From Paraniabella hibiscisoli (lineage in GTDB: Bacteria > Bacteroidota > Bacteroidia > Chitinophagales > Chitinophagaceae), in the NCBI RefSeq assembly GCF_022512515.1, contig NZ_JAKWBK010000001.1:2790001-2854000 (forward strand): a DNA stretch of 64,000 nucleotides. The letters run 5' to 3'. A model generated the notes under the pieces. That model was not told where the DNA came from and ran no database searches. It saw nothing but the letters and a program-made list of their open reading frames with translations. Position numbers and translations under genes: made by a program. Shown in pieces: positions 27,446 through 39,361 of this stretch. Position 1 is the first letter of the stretch; each line of letters opens with the position of its first letter.

Positions 27446-30259
27446 TTGGACAATACTGCAACAGTGGATTGGCAAAAAAGAGCGCTTCATTTTTTACTGA
27501 GTTTATACGAGTTAAAGAATGAAAAAGATATCGCTATAATCAGAAGCCGCACTACCTGCAATCTGCAGAAATATGCCGGGGCAACAGCCGCCGCTTTTAT
27601 AAGGTTAGAGGATGTCGTTACGGCGAGGATACTTTATTCAACAAGTCAAACATCTTCCGGCTTTATAGATGCCGACTATGCCAGCCTGGCCATAAATGCA
27701 GGCGATATAAAATGCGTAGAGGATTCGCCGCAAAACCTGTTCCCCGGAAAAAATATATTGTTCCCGGTTATCCAGGGTAACTTTTCGGGAATATTTATCA
27801 TTGCAACTCATATAACAGTAGATGATGCATTTACTACCTTCCTGTATCAGGTATGGGAAGGGTTAAAAGGCATGACCCTGCTCGCGCAAACTTATTATTC
27901 CTTCGAACACCTCTCTACCCGTTATAATGCCATTATGAGTGCAGTAGATGAGGCCATACTTTTTTAGATGATAGTGGAAGGGATGGTTGGGTAAATAAGG
28001 CGGCTTCTTTGTTATTGAATATTAAAGAAGGCCGAAATCCTGCTCTGGTGGTATCGCAGGCGATGCAGAAATGGAGACTTACCGCCGCAAATGCAACAGA
28101 GATAGCCCAGGAAGCTGCGAAACTGTTTCAGAAGCCCGATGGTATGATTAAGGGCTGGAAGTGGCTCTTTGCCGGGCCTGACCTAAAGGTACTGGATGTT
28201 TCCTGCGAACCGGTAGTGTCGGAGAATATCAAAGGACGATTATTATGGGTTTTTGCCGATATTACCCCTATTTATTTAGCGTCGGAAGAGCTTAAAAACT
28301 GAATGCTGAGCTGGAAGTGAAACGGCAGATAGCAGATGACCAGAACAAAGCAAAGTCAGACTTTCTTGCCAACATGAGCCACGAAATACGCACACCAATG
28401 AACGGGGTCATTGGTATGACCAGTCTGCTGGCTCTTACCCAGCTGGATGCAGAACAGCAGGACTATGTCGACACGATACGATTAAGCGGTGAATCTTTGC
28501 TGTCCATCATCAACGATATTCTGGATTTTTCTAAAATTGAATCTGGTAAAATGGAGTTGGAGGCCGAACCATTCCGGATCAGTACTATTATAGAGGATTC
28601 GTATGACCTGATGAGCGTAAAAGCCAATGAAAAGGGGTTAGATCTCTTATATTACATCGAACCAGACGTGCCAGCCGACATTATAGGAGACCCTACCCGC
28701 TTCAGGCAAATATTGCTCAACCTTATATCCAATGGCATCAAATTTACCAGTAAGGGGGAAATTGAAATAGCTGTTGAGAAGATTGGTTTGACAGATGGCG
28801 TATATACATTAAAGTTTACTATTAAAGATACCGGTGTTGGAATTGCACCGGACAAATTCTACAAGCTGTTCGATAGTTTCTCGCAGGTGGACTCGTCCAC
28901 GACCCGAAAATATGGTGGCACTGGCTTGGGTCTTGCTATTTGCCAGAGGTTAGTGTCTTTAATGGGAGGGAGCATTTATGTTGAGAGTGAAGAGGGCCGC
29001 GGTTCCTCATTCATTTTCACTATCAAAGCGGAAGCCGATACTTCTGTTAAATATTTCAAACCAGAAGAGAAGCGCTCATCTGATACGCTAAAAGGTAAAA
29101 AGGTTATTGTTTTAGATGATAATGAAACCAATCTTAAAATACTCCGCAAGCAATGTAGCTTGTGGGGAATGGATGTAACAGCTGTTAATAATTACAAAGA
29201 GGCTCTGATTCTGATGATGTCCCGGCATTTTGATATTGCTATTATTGATTTGCTCATGCCAGACATAAACGGGATTGAAGTAGCACGGTTGGTACAACAA
29301 CGTAATAAAAACCTGCCTTTGGTGCTTTTTAGCTCGGCGGGACATTTACCTGATGATGCTGATATAAAAGACCTTTTCAGCGCTGTGATCAATAAGCCCG
29401 CACGACAGGCCGAAATGCAAGCTGTGTTGATGAATGTGCTGGGTATCTCCAATGGTTTGAACGCGGAGGTGAAGGCTGATGATGAAATGATGGAAACCTT
29501 GCCTATACGTATCCTGGTAGCAGAAGACGACGCCATTAACCAAAAGTTCGTAACAAGGGCAATGGCCAGGCTGGGGTATACAATTGATCTGGCTGTAAAC
29601 GGCCTTGAAGCCGTTCAAAAAGCTGCCGCTACAGACTACCAGCTGGTATTTATGGATATCATGATGCCTGTTATGGATGGCTATGAGGCAACCAGTAGCA
29701 TCATTCAAAATAGCAATGCCCATTCGCGACCTGTTGTCATAGGCTTAACTGCCAATGCCTTAAACGGTGAAAAAGAGCGCTTGCTGGAGGCTGGAATGGA
29801 CGATTACCTGAGTAAGCCATATAAGGTTCAGGATATTAAAGCGATGATTGATAAATGGGCCGGTAAGTATCCTATCCCTGACGAGACAATGTTGCCGGAT
29901 CAACGCGCTACCAACCTTGAGTATATCATGGAATTGGCGGGAGGGGATGATGAATTTGTTATTGAGATCATAGAAAGCTTTATAGACACCGCCGGGCCTA
30001 ATATTAACTTGCTGAAGGATGCTGTAACCGGAGGGGATGAAGAAGCTACGAAATTCCTGGCCCACAAACTAAAAGTGCGTTCCGGTTCATGGGTGACGAA
30101 GAACCGGGAAATATACTAGAACAGATCGAAAACTATAGAGAGGATAAGAATGTGGGCTACATTAGTAGCCAGGTAAATAGAGTTGCTGCTATATATGTTA
30201 ACACAGAAGCCGAACTCAGAAAAGTCTTGTCAGATCTTAGAAACGCCAGGTGTTCGTAG
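27446..30259 (+). CDS. hybrid histidine kinase (GAF-PAS-HisKA-HATPase-REC-REC-HPt), frameshifted
   Basis: About 937 residues. No ATG is suitable; TTG 27446 is 4 bp after the rsbQ-like stop. Order: GAF-like region (to about 170), PAS-like region ([24 protein letters not shown]), coiled segment, HisKA with [19 protein letters not shown], HATPase ([32 protein letters not shown]), REC1 ([17 protein letters not shown]), REC2 ([29 protein letters not shown]) and an HPt domain with LAHKLKS. Frame changes near 27965, 28300 and 30075. A full phosphorelay on one chain, with no DNA-binding regulator nearby. The soluble sensor half fits a cytosolic ligand delivered by the RsbQ-like partner. Confidence 0.9.
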
Positions 30260-30294
30260 AATAACCAACTCAGCGGTGTTGGGAAATGGCGGGT

Positions 30295-31380
30295 TTAATG
30301 AATACTAAGTTCCTTCATTAATTCTCTTGCTGCCGCTCCTCCCGCCCGGTTGGCGCCAATTGTGGATGCCGAAGGCCCATAGCCCACCAGGTGAATATGA
30401 GGCTCTTTAACAACCATGGTAGCCAGTCTGCCTCCCATAAGGATGCCCCCTGCCTCCTCTCTTGGTAAAACAGGTTTTAAATGATCCAGGGCACTTTTAA
30501 AACCGGTGTTCCATAAAATGACATCTGCCTGTTGTTCTGTTCCATCTGCCCATTTTACGCCATCAGCGGTAATTTCGCTAAACATAGGTAAGCGTTGTAA
30601 AACACCCCTGTTTTTCATGTCAATTACCTCTGCTGAAAGGGGAAGGCCTGTTACAGAAACCACAGATAAAGGCGTCAACCCTTTTCTCACTCTTTCTTCT
30701 ACCATTGCTACTGCATTATGACCAGCTACATCATCAAAGGGGCCTTCTCTAAACTCCGGAGGGCGCCGGGTGACCCAGGTAGTAGTGGTTACCTTCGAGA
30801 TCTGATCCAGCAACTGAATGGCAGAAATACCCGCGCCTACCACAATTACATGTTTGCCTTTGAAGTATTCCGCTGTTTTAAAATCTTTGGTATGTAGTTG
30901 TTCACCCCGGAAGAGAGAAGAACCTGGATACTCTGGGATATAGGGATTTTCCCAGGTGCCGGTTGCGTTAATGATACCTAAAGAGGAGAACAGGTTTTGC
31001 GAGGAATTTATATGAAATCGGTCCTCGTGTAAATAAACATGATCTACTTTTAGGGGCCGGTATACCCGGATACCCATTTGCTTTTCATAGAGATTGTAAT
31101 AGTGAGGTACCGCTACACTGGCCTGTACTTCTTTTTCATTCGTTTCGATCGTTTTTTCGAATGACATACCAGGTAGGTCATGGATCCTGTTTACGGTGCT
31201 CAATGTAAGCGAAGGCCAACGGTATTGCCAGGCGCCACCTGCATGGGGCGCTTCATCGAGGATGATAAAATCGGGACCTATTTCTAATCCCTGCTTTTTA
31301 AGATGATAGGCAGCGGACAGACCTGCCTGCCCGGCGCCTATAATAACAATTTTAGTTTTGTAGCGGATCTTATTAACCAT
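30295..31380 (-). CDS. CzcO-like flavin monooxygenase/oxidoreductase
   Basis: Intact, 361 residues. Rossmann FAD-binding motif VIIGAGQAGLSAAYHLK at residues 11-27, GGAWQYRWPSLTL, second nucleotide-binding site HVIVVGAGISAIQLLDQ, and ILWNTGF; the layout is that of the CzcO/flavin-dependent monooxygenase group. Cytosolic. Substrate unknown. The stop of the LLM gene is on the other side, so the order on the minus strand is LLM (31396-32416) then this gene 15 bp later, probably one operon of two flavoproteins. Confidence 0.88.
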   Translation of the reverse strand: MVNKIRYKTKIVIIGAGQAGLSAAYHLKKQGLEIGPDFIILDEAPHAGGAWQYRWPSLTLSTVNRIHDLPGMSFEKTIETNEKEVQASVAVPHYYNLYEKQMGIRVYRPLKVDHVYLHEDRFHINSSQNLFSSLGIINATGTWENPYIPEYPGSSLFRGEQLHTKDFKTAEYFKGKHVIVVGAGISAIQLLDQISKVTTTTWVTRRPPEFREGPFDDVAGHNAVAMVEERVRKGLTPLSVVSVTGLPLSAEVIDMKNRGVLQRLPMFSEITADGVKWADGTEQQADVILWNTGFKSALDHLKPVLPREEAGGILMGGRLATMVVKEPHIHLVGYGPSASTIGANRAGGAAARELMKELSIH

Positions 31381-31395
31381 TGAAATTGTATCTGT

Positions 31396-32416
31396 TTATC
31401 TCCATCCCAGCCCGGGTGCTACATGTTCCAGTATCGAAGAAAGTACATGCACATTATAATCTACGCCAAGGGTATTGGGGATGGTTAATAAAACCGTATC
31501 TGCTTCCTGTATCGCTTCATCTTTAGCTAGCTCTTCTATCAATTGATCGGGTTCGGCGGCATAGCTCCTGCCAAAAATAGCCCGCTTGTCGGCCTCGATG
31601 AAACCGATCTTATCGGTTCGGCTGGCCTCATGACCAAAATAACGGCGGTCCAGGTCATTCACGATGGCAAAAACAGACCGGCTTACAGAAACCCTTGGTT
31701 CCCTTTCATGCCCTGCTTCTTTCCATGCTTGTCTGAACAGCCTGATTTGCTCTGCCTGCTGTATATGAAATGGCTTACCGCTTTCATCAAATTTAAGGGT
31801 CGAGCTCTGCAGGTTCATACCCACTTTACCTGCCCAGATAGCCGTTGAATCTGATCCCGAGCCCCACCAGATACGATCCTGTAAGCCTAAAGAAAATGGC
31901 TCCACAGGAAGTAATCCTGGCGGATTAGGGAACATCGGGTTAGGATTCGGCTCCGCAAATCCGACACCGCTCAACTTCTCAAAAACTCTAATCCTTTCCT
32001 GCGTCCCATATCCGCATCAGTTTCTCCTTCGGCTGGTTCATAACCGAAATAACGCCATCCATCAATTACCTGCTCGGGCGAACCCCTGCTAATGCCGAGT
32101 TGTAGTCGCCTGCCGGATATTAAATCGGCAGCGCCGGCATCTTCAATCATATACAGCGGGTTTTCATAACGCATGTCAATGACGCCGGTGCCTATTTCGA
32201 TTTTACTGGTTTTCGCGCCTATAGCAGCCAATAAAGGAAAGGGCGAGGCCAGTTGTTGGGCAAAATGGTGTACCCTGAAATAAGCACCATCCATGCCTAA
32301 TTCTTCAGCAGCCACTGCCAAATCGATAGACTGCAGCAAAGTGTCGCTCGCAGTTTTGGTACTATAAGCCGGGTGATTGGCCCAGTGACCAAAAGATAAA
32401 AATCCTATTTTTTCAT
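31396..32416 (-). CDS. LLM-class flavin-dependent oxidoreductase, frameshifted
   Basis: About 340 residues of the luciferase-like fold. I place the start at ATG 32416: MKK followed, after a one-base change in the T6 run at 32408-32413, by IGFLSFGHWANHPAYSTKTASDTLLQSIDLAVAAEELG, the usual opening of this subfamily. A second frame change lies near 31980 (RKGLEFLR into the next segment). Other landmarks are DGAYFRVHHFA, EIGTGVIDMRYENPLYM and LQLGISRGSPEQV. FMNH2-dependent; substrate unknown. First gene of a pair with the CzcO-like enzyme. Confidence 0.87.
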
Positions 32417-32568
32417 CTATAATTCCTTCCGGGATGCTAGTGCCTACACATGCATCACCTTTTTAACTTTACCAGATCAGTACATTCAAAGTTAATAAAT
32501 AACAATACCGGAACACGAAAGTTCAAACGCATGTACTCAGGGTATTGATTGAACTGATATGATGTATG

Positions 32569-34009
32569 TTAACGGGAGAGTTTGCTCAGAATATAATCCC
32601 AATGTGGATTTCGCGGATCTAATTGCCGTGCTTTTTCAAAAGCTGCGATTGCTTTTGGGCGATTGCCATTTCTTTTATAGGTTTCACCAAGGCTTTCGTA
32701 TACAATCACGGCATTAGGATATTCAGTGGCATTTAATTGAATATTTTAAGGGCCGCCTTAATATTTTTTTTCCTTCTTAACTCAATCCCCAGGTTATTCA
32801 ACTGGTTTTCGTCAAATAAGTAACCAGGCTGTTTATTTGCTTTTAACTCCTGGTACAAGCGAATCGCATCTTCGGTTGAGCGCTCGTTGACTGTTAGCCT
32901 TAAAGTGTCGAGCAAATTCCATGGATAGTGATAGGTATTGATTTTAGCGTTGGTATCTATGATATGTGTTCCGATATCGGTGATGCCATTGTTAGAGCTG
33001 GAAAGCACCACTACTGCAAATTTTTTTACTTTGTCGATGCCGATGAAAGTCCTGTAACCCGGAGTGCCGCCATCTTTGAAAACAATATTTCTGCCTTGGT
33101 CCTGCCAAAGTGTCCAGCCCATCGTAGCATAGTCGATGCCACCGGCTTCTTTTTTATCTGGCTTTTATGAGTAAGCTCCATTGCAGGGTATAAATCAGAT
33201 TGCGTCCAGCCCAGGTTGGCGGTAGCAAAGCTGAGGAGATCATTTACATTGGAAAGAAACGCACCTGCGCCATCCAATGAAGATAAATGTAGAAATCCAA
33301 CCGGCTGGCCCCATTCCGAGTGACCGGTGGCCGTATTCTTTAACAAGGCCGGGGTAAGGGTTACTACAGTGCTTTTCATTTTTAAGGGCTTGCAAATGCT
33401 GTCAATAATCAATCGCTCATAATCTTTTTCTCCCGCTATCGTCGTCAGTATGTTACCTAATAAGCCATAAGCGGTATTAGAGTAACGCCACTTTGTTCCA
33501 AAATCCATATCCGGTTGGTAAGCTGAAAGGTATTCATATAGTTTGCTGATGCTGTAATCTGCATAAGGAGCATCAGGGTTTGCAGGATCTACATTAAAAG
33601 GAAATCTCGGGAAAGTGGAAGTGTGCGTGGACAGATTCAGTAATGTTATTTCCTTCCCGTTTTTAACAGGGACTTTAACCTGTGCAGGTAAAAATTTTGA
33701 TATGGAATCCTCAAGACGGAGCTGTCCCTCCAAGCTCATGTCAGCCAGTATAAGCGAAGTAAATACTTTAGTGATGGAGCCAATTTCATAAATAGTGTTC
33801 GCATCGGGTTTTGCCGGGTTTTGATCACTGAGCACACCTTCGCTGTAAATGCTTCTGCCGGTTGAATCAATAATGCCTACAATGATGCTCTTGCTTCTTT
33901 TGCTATTAACAGCATCCTTAAGAATTGTTGAGATCTGATCGGCCGGTAACTGGCAAAAGGCCGGAATAGTGCCCGTTAACAACAAGGCCAGGATAATATA
34001 TTGTCTCAT
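32569..34009 (-). CDS. serine hydrolase (class C beta-lactamase family) with TPR tail, frameshifted
   Basis: About 480 residues. Signal peptide MRQYIILALLLTGTIPAFCQ, then the beta-lactamase/DD-peptidase fold: SxxK as Ser78-Ile-Thr-Lys81 in EIGSITKVF, YxN as RYSNTAYG, and the later VFKDGGTPGYRTFIGI block corresponding to the third motif. The C-terminus (AIRLYQELKANKQ, IKAALKIFN, NAVIVYESLGETYKRNGNRPKAIAAFEKA) consists of TPR-like helices. Frame changes near 33165 and 32738. Periplasmic; probably an esterase or peptidase rather than a resistance enzyme. Confidence 0.87.
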
Positions 34010-34254
34010 ACAGGGATGTATTTACGGTTTAAACCCTAAAAGTTAAATTAAATAAGGCGCTGCTTCTAAGGGAAAAAGGTAATGGTCGATAAATTGCCGG
34101 TCAGTTGCGGTGTTTTAGCGGCGAAATAGCAGGTTGGGCTGGCCTTTCTGCGGATGTAATAAATATGCGTTAACATGGCAAATCGATCTGCTCCTCGCTT
34201 TACTGAATTTGCTTTTATTACTTTCGCTAAGTAATTACAAAGCGGGTTTTTAGA

Positions 34255-35181
34255 ATGAATAAGTATACGAGAGCAACGGCTATTGGGTTTTGTGGTATTT
34301 TATTGTGGAGTTCTATTGTAGGGCTAATAAAAGAAGTGAGCCATTCTTTTGGCGCTACGGGTGGCGCCGCCCTGATTTATACAGTAGCCTCCCTGTTTTT
34401 ACTATTTACAGTTAAGTGGATCCCCATTCAAAAATTTCCGAAAAAATACCTGGTATACGGTGCTTTGCTCATGGTATCTTACGAATTGTGTTTGGCACTG
34501 TCCATAGGTTATTCTCAAAATAGCAGACAGGCCATTGAGGTAGGAATGGTCAATTACCTATGGCCTACTTTCACCATGGTGGCAACCATTGTTTTTACCG
34601 GCAAAAAAGCGAATTGGCTGATCTTCCCAGGCATTGTTATTTCTATGCTGGGTATTATTTGGGTATTAGGAGGCGAAGAAGGACTAAATATCGGAGAGAT
34701 GCTCAGCAATATTCAAACCAACCCACTGAGTTATGGCCTGGCGTTCCTGGGGGCTATACTATGGGCCGCTTACTGCGTGGTTACGGTTCGCATCGCAAAA
34801 GGTGTGAATGGCATTACCTTGTTTTTTATGTTAGTGGCGGTTGCATTATGGGTAAAGTATGGGTTAATCGGCGATACGACCGGGATGCATTTTTCAGTAT
34901 CATCAGTTATCTACCTGGTGCTCGCTGCCTGCGCAATGGGATTTGGTTATGCGGCCTGGAACGTAGGGATATTGGGTGGTAACGTAACGATGCTAACAGG
35001 AGCCTCTTATTTTATTCCGGTTTTATCATCTGCGCTATCGTCAGTACTTTTGGCTACTCCATTGGGTTTGTCTTTCTGGCAAGGTGCTATAATGGTTTGT
35101 GCCGGTTCGATACTTTGCTGGCTGGCAACGAGAGCGCGTTCAAAGGCTGTGCCGGAGCCAGTTTCAGGCGATGGTCATTGA
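34255..35181 (+). CDS. EamA-family exporter, YddG-like aromatic amino-acid transporter
   Basis: Intact, 308 residues with about ten hydrophobic helices in two EamA repeats. The NYLWPTFTMVATIVF segment and GFCGILLWSSIVGLIKEVSHSFGATGGAALIYT opening match the YddG type, which exports aromatic amino acids and methyl viologen in enterics. Inner-membrane protein. Monocistronic, divergent from the serine hydrolase. Confidence 0.88.
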   Translation: MNKYTRATAIGFCGILLWSSIVGLIKEVSHSFGATGGAALIYTVASLFLLFTVKWIPIQKFPKKYLVYGALLMVSYELCLALSIGYSQNSRQAIEVGMVNYLWPTFTMVATIVFTGKKANWLIFPGIVISMLGIIWVLGGEEGLNIGEMLSNIQTNPLSYGLAFLGAILWAAYCVVTVRIAKGVNGITLFFMLVAVALWVKYGLIGDTTGMHFSVSSVIYLVLAACAMGFGYAAWNVGILGGNVTMLTGASYFIPVLSSALSSVLLATPLGLSFWQGAIMVCAGSILCWLATRARSKAVPEPVSGDGH

Positions 35182-35267
35182 GCGCGACCTTTTCTACGTC
35201 TTGATTTTATAAAATTGTTTTGTAAACATTTGTACAGTAAAATACTTAGTGCTTTAGACAACCGATC

Positions 35268-38200
35268 ATGAGTTTGTTGAACGAATACATCCTGGAGGAG
35301 CAAATATCAGTACGCTTTCGGTATATGATCTGCTGAAGCATACTGCTCAAGCAGGTTTTATAGAGCAGAACAATTTCCGGGATGTTTATCCTTTGATTAT
35401 TGAGTTAAACACCGGCGTGTTTTCAAAAAATAATCCTGAAGCTTCATTTCCTGAAGTTACCCTGAGCCAGCTAAATGATTCCCTTTATACTTCCTGCTCC
35501 TGCAATAATCAATCGGGTAGGTTGTGCAATCACCAGGCGGAGGTAATTTATGCTATACTGGAGCAAAAGAACTTTCGTGTATTTTTCGATACTCCTTTGC
35601 GCCGTTCTGTTTTAATGGCAATTGCCAAAGAATATGGTCTTGGAAAAGAGCCCAATCTGGATGCCTATTTCGGGCTGCTATATAGCAATGGTCAGGTTAA
35701 TATTGAACCGAAGTTAAAGGGGCTTTTGAAAATAGATAATCAGGCTTTGCAGAAAGAGCTGGTCCCTCAACCGAAATCGCATATAAAAGAATTGGCGGCA
35801 CAGGGTGAAGAGGAGAGCCAAATACTCATCTTGTGCAGGCATCGCTACTATAACCAGTTGAATTTTATGCTGATGGGCGCGGATCGTACCCGGTCTGGAA
35901 AGATCAAGAATCCGTTGATGGATATAGACCCAATGCAACTAGCCTGGAGATCGGTCGATGCCGCTGTAATAAAATTCTATACAGCTATTGCCGCCTTTCA
36001 AAATAAATATGAAGCAGATCATATCAATAAGGAGTTGGAGGCATTAAGGCAGGTAGTTGGCAATCCGCTGCAAATGGAGACTTACTTTCATGACAAGGAT
36101 ATTGCTGAAAACATTTCCGCTAAATCGCTGCGCCGCATCACCTTAAATATTTTAAAACCTGAAATAAAACTAACAGTCTTTCAAAAAGAACCTTTTTATG
36201 AAATAACCGGCGAGCTGTTATTCGGACATATTGCTTTGCCTTTTAAAGACCTGGTCATAAGAAACGAGTATTTTATTGATCACCGGCAGATCTTTTATTT
36301 AATAGATAATCCTGATTTGTTGCAGGTGATTCAATTTTTTAAGTCTAATAATGAAATTGTACTGGTACATGCATCCCGGTACGATGGGTTTTTACAATCG
36401 GTATTGGCACCGTTGGAATCAATAGTGCAAATCAACTATAGCTATATTCATACCGCCACCCCTGCCCAGTTAGAGGAGCAGGAATTTCAAAAAGAAAGGA
36501 TCATCTACCTGCGCCAGGAAGGTCAATTTATTTCCATTAGCCCGGTAATGAAATATGGAATGGCAGAAGTGCCTGTGTATTCGCGCAAACAAATATTCGG
36601 GACTGATCAAAATGGCAACACTTTTAAAGTAGAAAGAGATGTGGCCGCGGAGTTGCAGTTTACCTCTGTCATCATGCAGCAGCACCGGATTTTAAGGAAC
36701 AGGCCAAAGAGCATGAATACTTCTACCTGCATAAAAATCTGTTTTTAGATGATAACTGGTTCCTGGATGCTTTTGAAACATGGAGGAATGAGGGTATTAC
36801 GATACTGGGCTTTAATGATCTTACAAAGAATCAACTCAATCCTCACAAAGCCCGGATCACTATCAGGGTGATCAGTGGCACGGATTGGTTTAACGCAAAG
36901 ATGAAAATAGGTTTTGGAGCCAACGAAGCTACGCTGAAACAGGTACACAGGGCCATCCGGAATAAAAGCAAATTCGTACAACTGGACGATGGTACCCACG
37001 GTATATTACCTGCTGATTGGATTAAAAAATTTACCCGTTACTTCCAGGTGGGAAATATGGAAGGGGAGCTGATAAAAATAGCCAAGGCTAATTTTGCAGA
37101 GGTGAACGAGTTGTTCGAAATGGAAGAGTTGAGTGAAGAAGTGCAGAAAGAAATGGCCGATTATGAGAAGAAGTTTTCAGAAATAGGAGACATTCCGGAA
37201 GTGGCTGCTCCCGATGGTGTAAATGCTGTATTAAGAGATTACCAGCACCAGGGTTTAAACTGGTTGAATTGGCTGGATGAACTCAACTTTGGCGGATGCC
37301 TGGCCGATGATATGGGATTGGGCAAAACCCTCCAGATTATCGCATTTATTGTATTGCAGCGGCAAAAATATGGGGAGGTAACCAACCTGGTGGTGGCGCC
37401 CACTTCCTTATTGTTTAACTGGCAGGAGGAGCTGGATAAGTTTGCACCCTCGCTAAAAGTAGGGTTACATCATGGTGCAGACCGGGAAAAAAGTGTAGCG
37501 GCATTTTCGAAATATGATGTGGTATTAACGAGCTATGGAATGCTATTGTCTGATATTCGCTTTCTGAAAACCTTTCATTTTAATTATGTTTTTCTTGATG
37601 AGTCGCAAGCTATTAAGAACCCCGACTCAGAAAGGTACAAAGCAGCGGCGCAGCTACATACAAGGAACCGGATAGTATTAACGGGCACGCCTGTTGAAAA
37701 TAATACATTCGATTTGTACGGGCAGCTTTCTTTTGCCTGCCCGGGATTGCTGGGCAGTAAACAGTATTTCAGGGATATTTATTCCATTCCTATTGATAGG
37801 TTCGAGTCTATCAGGAGGGCCGGTGAGCTTCAGCAGAAAGTAAAACCTTTTATATTGCGCAGAACCAAGCAGCAGGTGGCCAGGGAGTTGCCGGAGAAAA
37901 CTGAAATGGTTATTTACTGTGAAATGAATGCGGCGCAACGTAAAGTGTATGATAGTTACGAACGTGAGCTTCGGGAGTTTATCTCCACTGTAGATGACGA
38001 TGAGGTGCATAAAAACAGTATGCATGTTTTAAAAGGCCTAACCAGATTAAGACAGATTTGTAATTCGCCTGCGTTATTGAAAGAAGGTTATTCTGGGGAC
38101 AATGCAGTTAAGCTGGAGCTCTTAATGGAGCAAATTGAAAATAAATCCGGCACGCATAAGATCCTGGTGTTTTCACAGTTTGTTGGAATGCTGGACCTGG

Positions 38201-38603
38201 TTAAAGCAAAACTGGAAGAGAAAGCTATACCATTTGAATACCTGACGGGACAAACGAAGGATAGGGGCAGCCGCGTACATAATTTTCAAACCAATGAAGA
38301 CATGAGGGTGTTCCTGGTAAGCCTGAAAGCAGGTGGGGTAGGATTGAATCTCACAGCAGCAGATTACGTATACCTGGTAGACCCCTGGTGGAATCCTGCT
38401 GCAGAAAACCAGGCCATTGACAGGGCGCATCGCATAGGACAAAACAAAAATGTAGTAGCCGTAAGGCTTATTTGTTTAAATACAATCGAGGAGAAGATCG
38501 TTAACCTGCAAAAGAAAAAAATAAGCTAACCCGTGATCTGGTGAGAGCCGATGCCTCTTTCTTCAATAGCTTGTCTAAAAAAGAGTTGTTGGAGATTTTG
38601 TAA
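35268..38603 (+). CDS. SWIM zinc-finger SNF2 helicase, frameshifted
   Basis: About 1,110 residues. N-terminal SWIM finger with CSC...GRLCNHQAE (C-x-C, C-x-H ligands), a bacterial SNF2_assoc region, then the Snf2 ATPase: Walker A DDMGLGKT, VVAPTSLLFNW, DEAH-like LDESQAIKN, LTGTPVENNTFDLYGQLSF, and helicase C motifs ILVFSQFVGMLDL, VSLKAGGVGLNLT and QAIDRAHRIGQNK. I start at ATG 35268 (MSLLNEYILEE); frame changes lie near 35305, 36700 and in the A7 run at 38513-38520, after which the frame ends at 38603 with KKELLEIL. DNA translocase probably acting in transcription or repair. Confidence 0.9.
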
Positions 38604-38716
38604 GGCAACACTGCCGTCCCCGGAGGCTTACGCTCTTTTATGCAGAAGCTGACCCTGGGCAATATTAAAAAATTATTATCCATTGACGCCCGGTGAAGCG
38701 GAGTGATCCGATTTTT

Positions 38717-38724
38717 TATTTTTG
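38717..38724 (+). promoter_or_regulatory. -7 box TATTTTTG before ECF sigma gene
   Basis: Exact TAnnTTTG. It lies only 8 bp before the TTG start I propose, implying a leaderless or nearly leaderless message, or a start further downstream. Confidence 0.45.
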
Positions 38725-38731
38725 CGCCGGT

Positions 38732-39310
38732 TTGAATATCATAACTGCAATAAGGAATGGCGACCGCTTTGTTTTTCAACAGGTATTTAATCAATACCAT
38801 GAAAAGCTCTATTTCTTTATTTTTTCCAAAACCAGGTCTGCATTCCTGTCGGAAGAAACAGTTCAGATAACCTTTATCAAGCTCTGGAACAACAGGGAAC
38901 GTTTAAATGAAGGCTTCACTATTTCAACACAGATCTACCGGATCGCATCCACAACCCTGATCGACTTATTGCGCCAGCAAAATAACTCGGCGGCATTTAT
39001 GAAGGTGCTGGAACAACAGGGAGCCGATTCGTCATTCAACAATGCTGCAGAAAGAGTTGACACCGGGGAAATGCACACAGTACTAAGTCAAACCCTCGAC
39101 CGTATGCCACCGGTGCGGAAAAAGGTATTTGAAATGAGTCGCCTTGAAGGTCTGTCGCACAATGAAATCGCAGCAGTAATGCTGATCTCAAAAAAGACCA
39201 TAGAGGGGCATATTACCAAAGCTTTAAAGCAGTTAAAAGAGCATCTTCCGGTTGTCTGGTTACTACTTCTAAAAATTATGATATTATTTTCCGCCTTCCA
39301 GCAAGGGTAA
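38732..39310 (+). CDS. ECF RNA polymerase sigma factor
   Basis: 192 residues from TTG 38732 (NIITAIRNGDRFVFQQVFNQYHEKLYFF). Region 2 includes FVFQQVFNQYHEKLYFFIFSKTRSAFLSEETVQITFIKLW; region 4 is MPPVRKKVFEMSRLEGLSHNEIAAVMLISKKTIEGHITKALKQLK. A GTG 39 bp upstream is in frame but lies before the -7 box. The C-terminal hydrophobic tail (VWLLLLKIMILFSAF) is usual in this Bacteroidota sigma-70 subfamily. It precedes a FecR anti-sigma and a SusC/SusD pair, so it should transcribe the downstream uptake genes upon receptor signalling. Confidence 0.9.
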   Translation: MNIITAIRNGDRFVFQQVFNQYHEKLYFFIFSKTRSAFLSEETVQITFIKLWNNRERLNEGFTISTQIYRIASTTLIDLLRQQNNSAAFMKVLEQQGADSSFNNAAERVDTGEMHTVLSQTLDRMPPVRKKVFEMSRLEGLSHNEIAAVMLISKKTIEGHITKALKQLKEHLPVVWLLLLKIMILFSAFQQG

Positions 39311-39361
39311 TGACCTTTTTAAACGTATACATTAAAGCAGGATAACTTAGCGAAAAGCAGT

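Noticed and set aside
30295..31380. Thioredoxin reductase-type enzyme
   Set aside because: No CxxC redox pair; the double Rossmann layout with GGAWQYRWPSL fits CzcO-like monooxygenases.
32569..34009. Beta-lactamase resistance gene
   Set aside because: SxxK and YxN are shared by many esterases and peptidases of this fold; the TPR tail and context give no sign of resistance.
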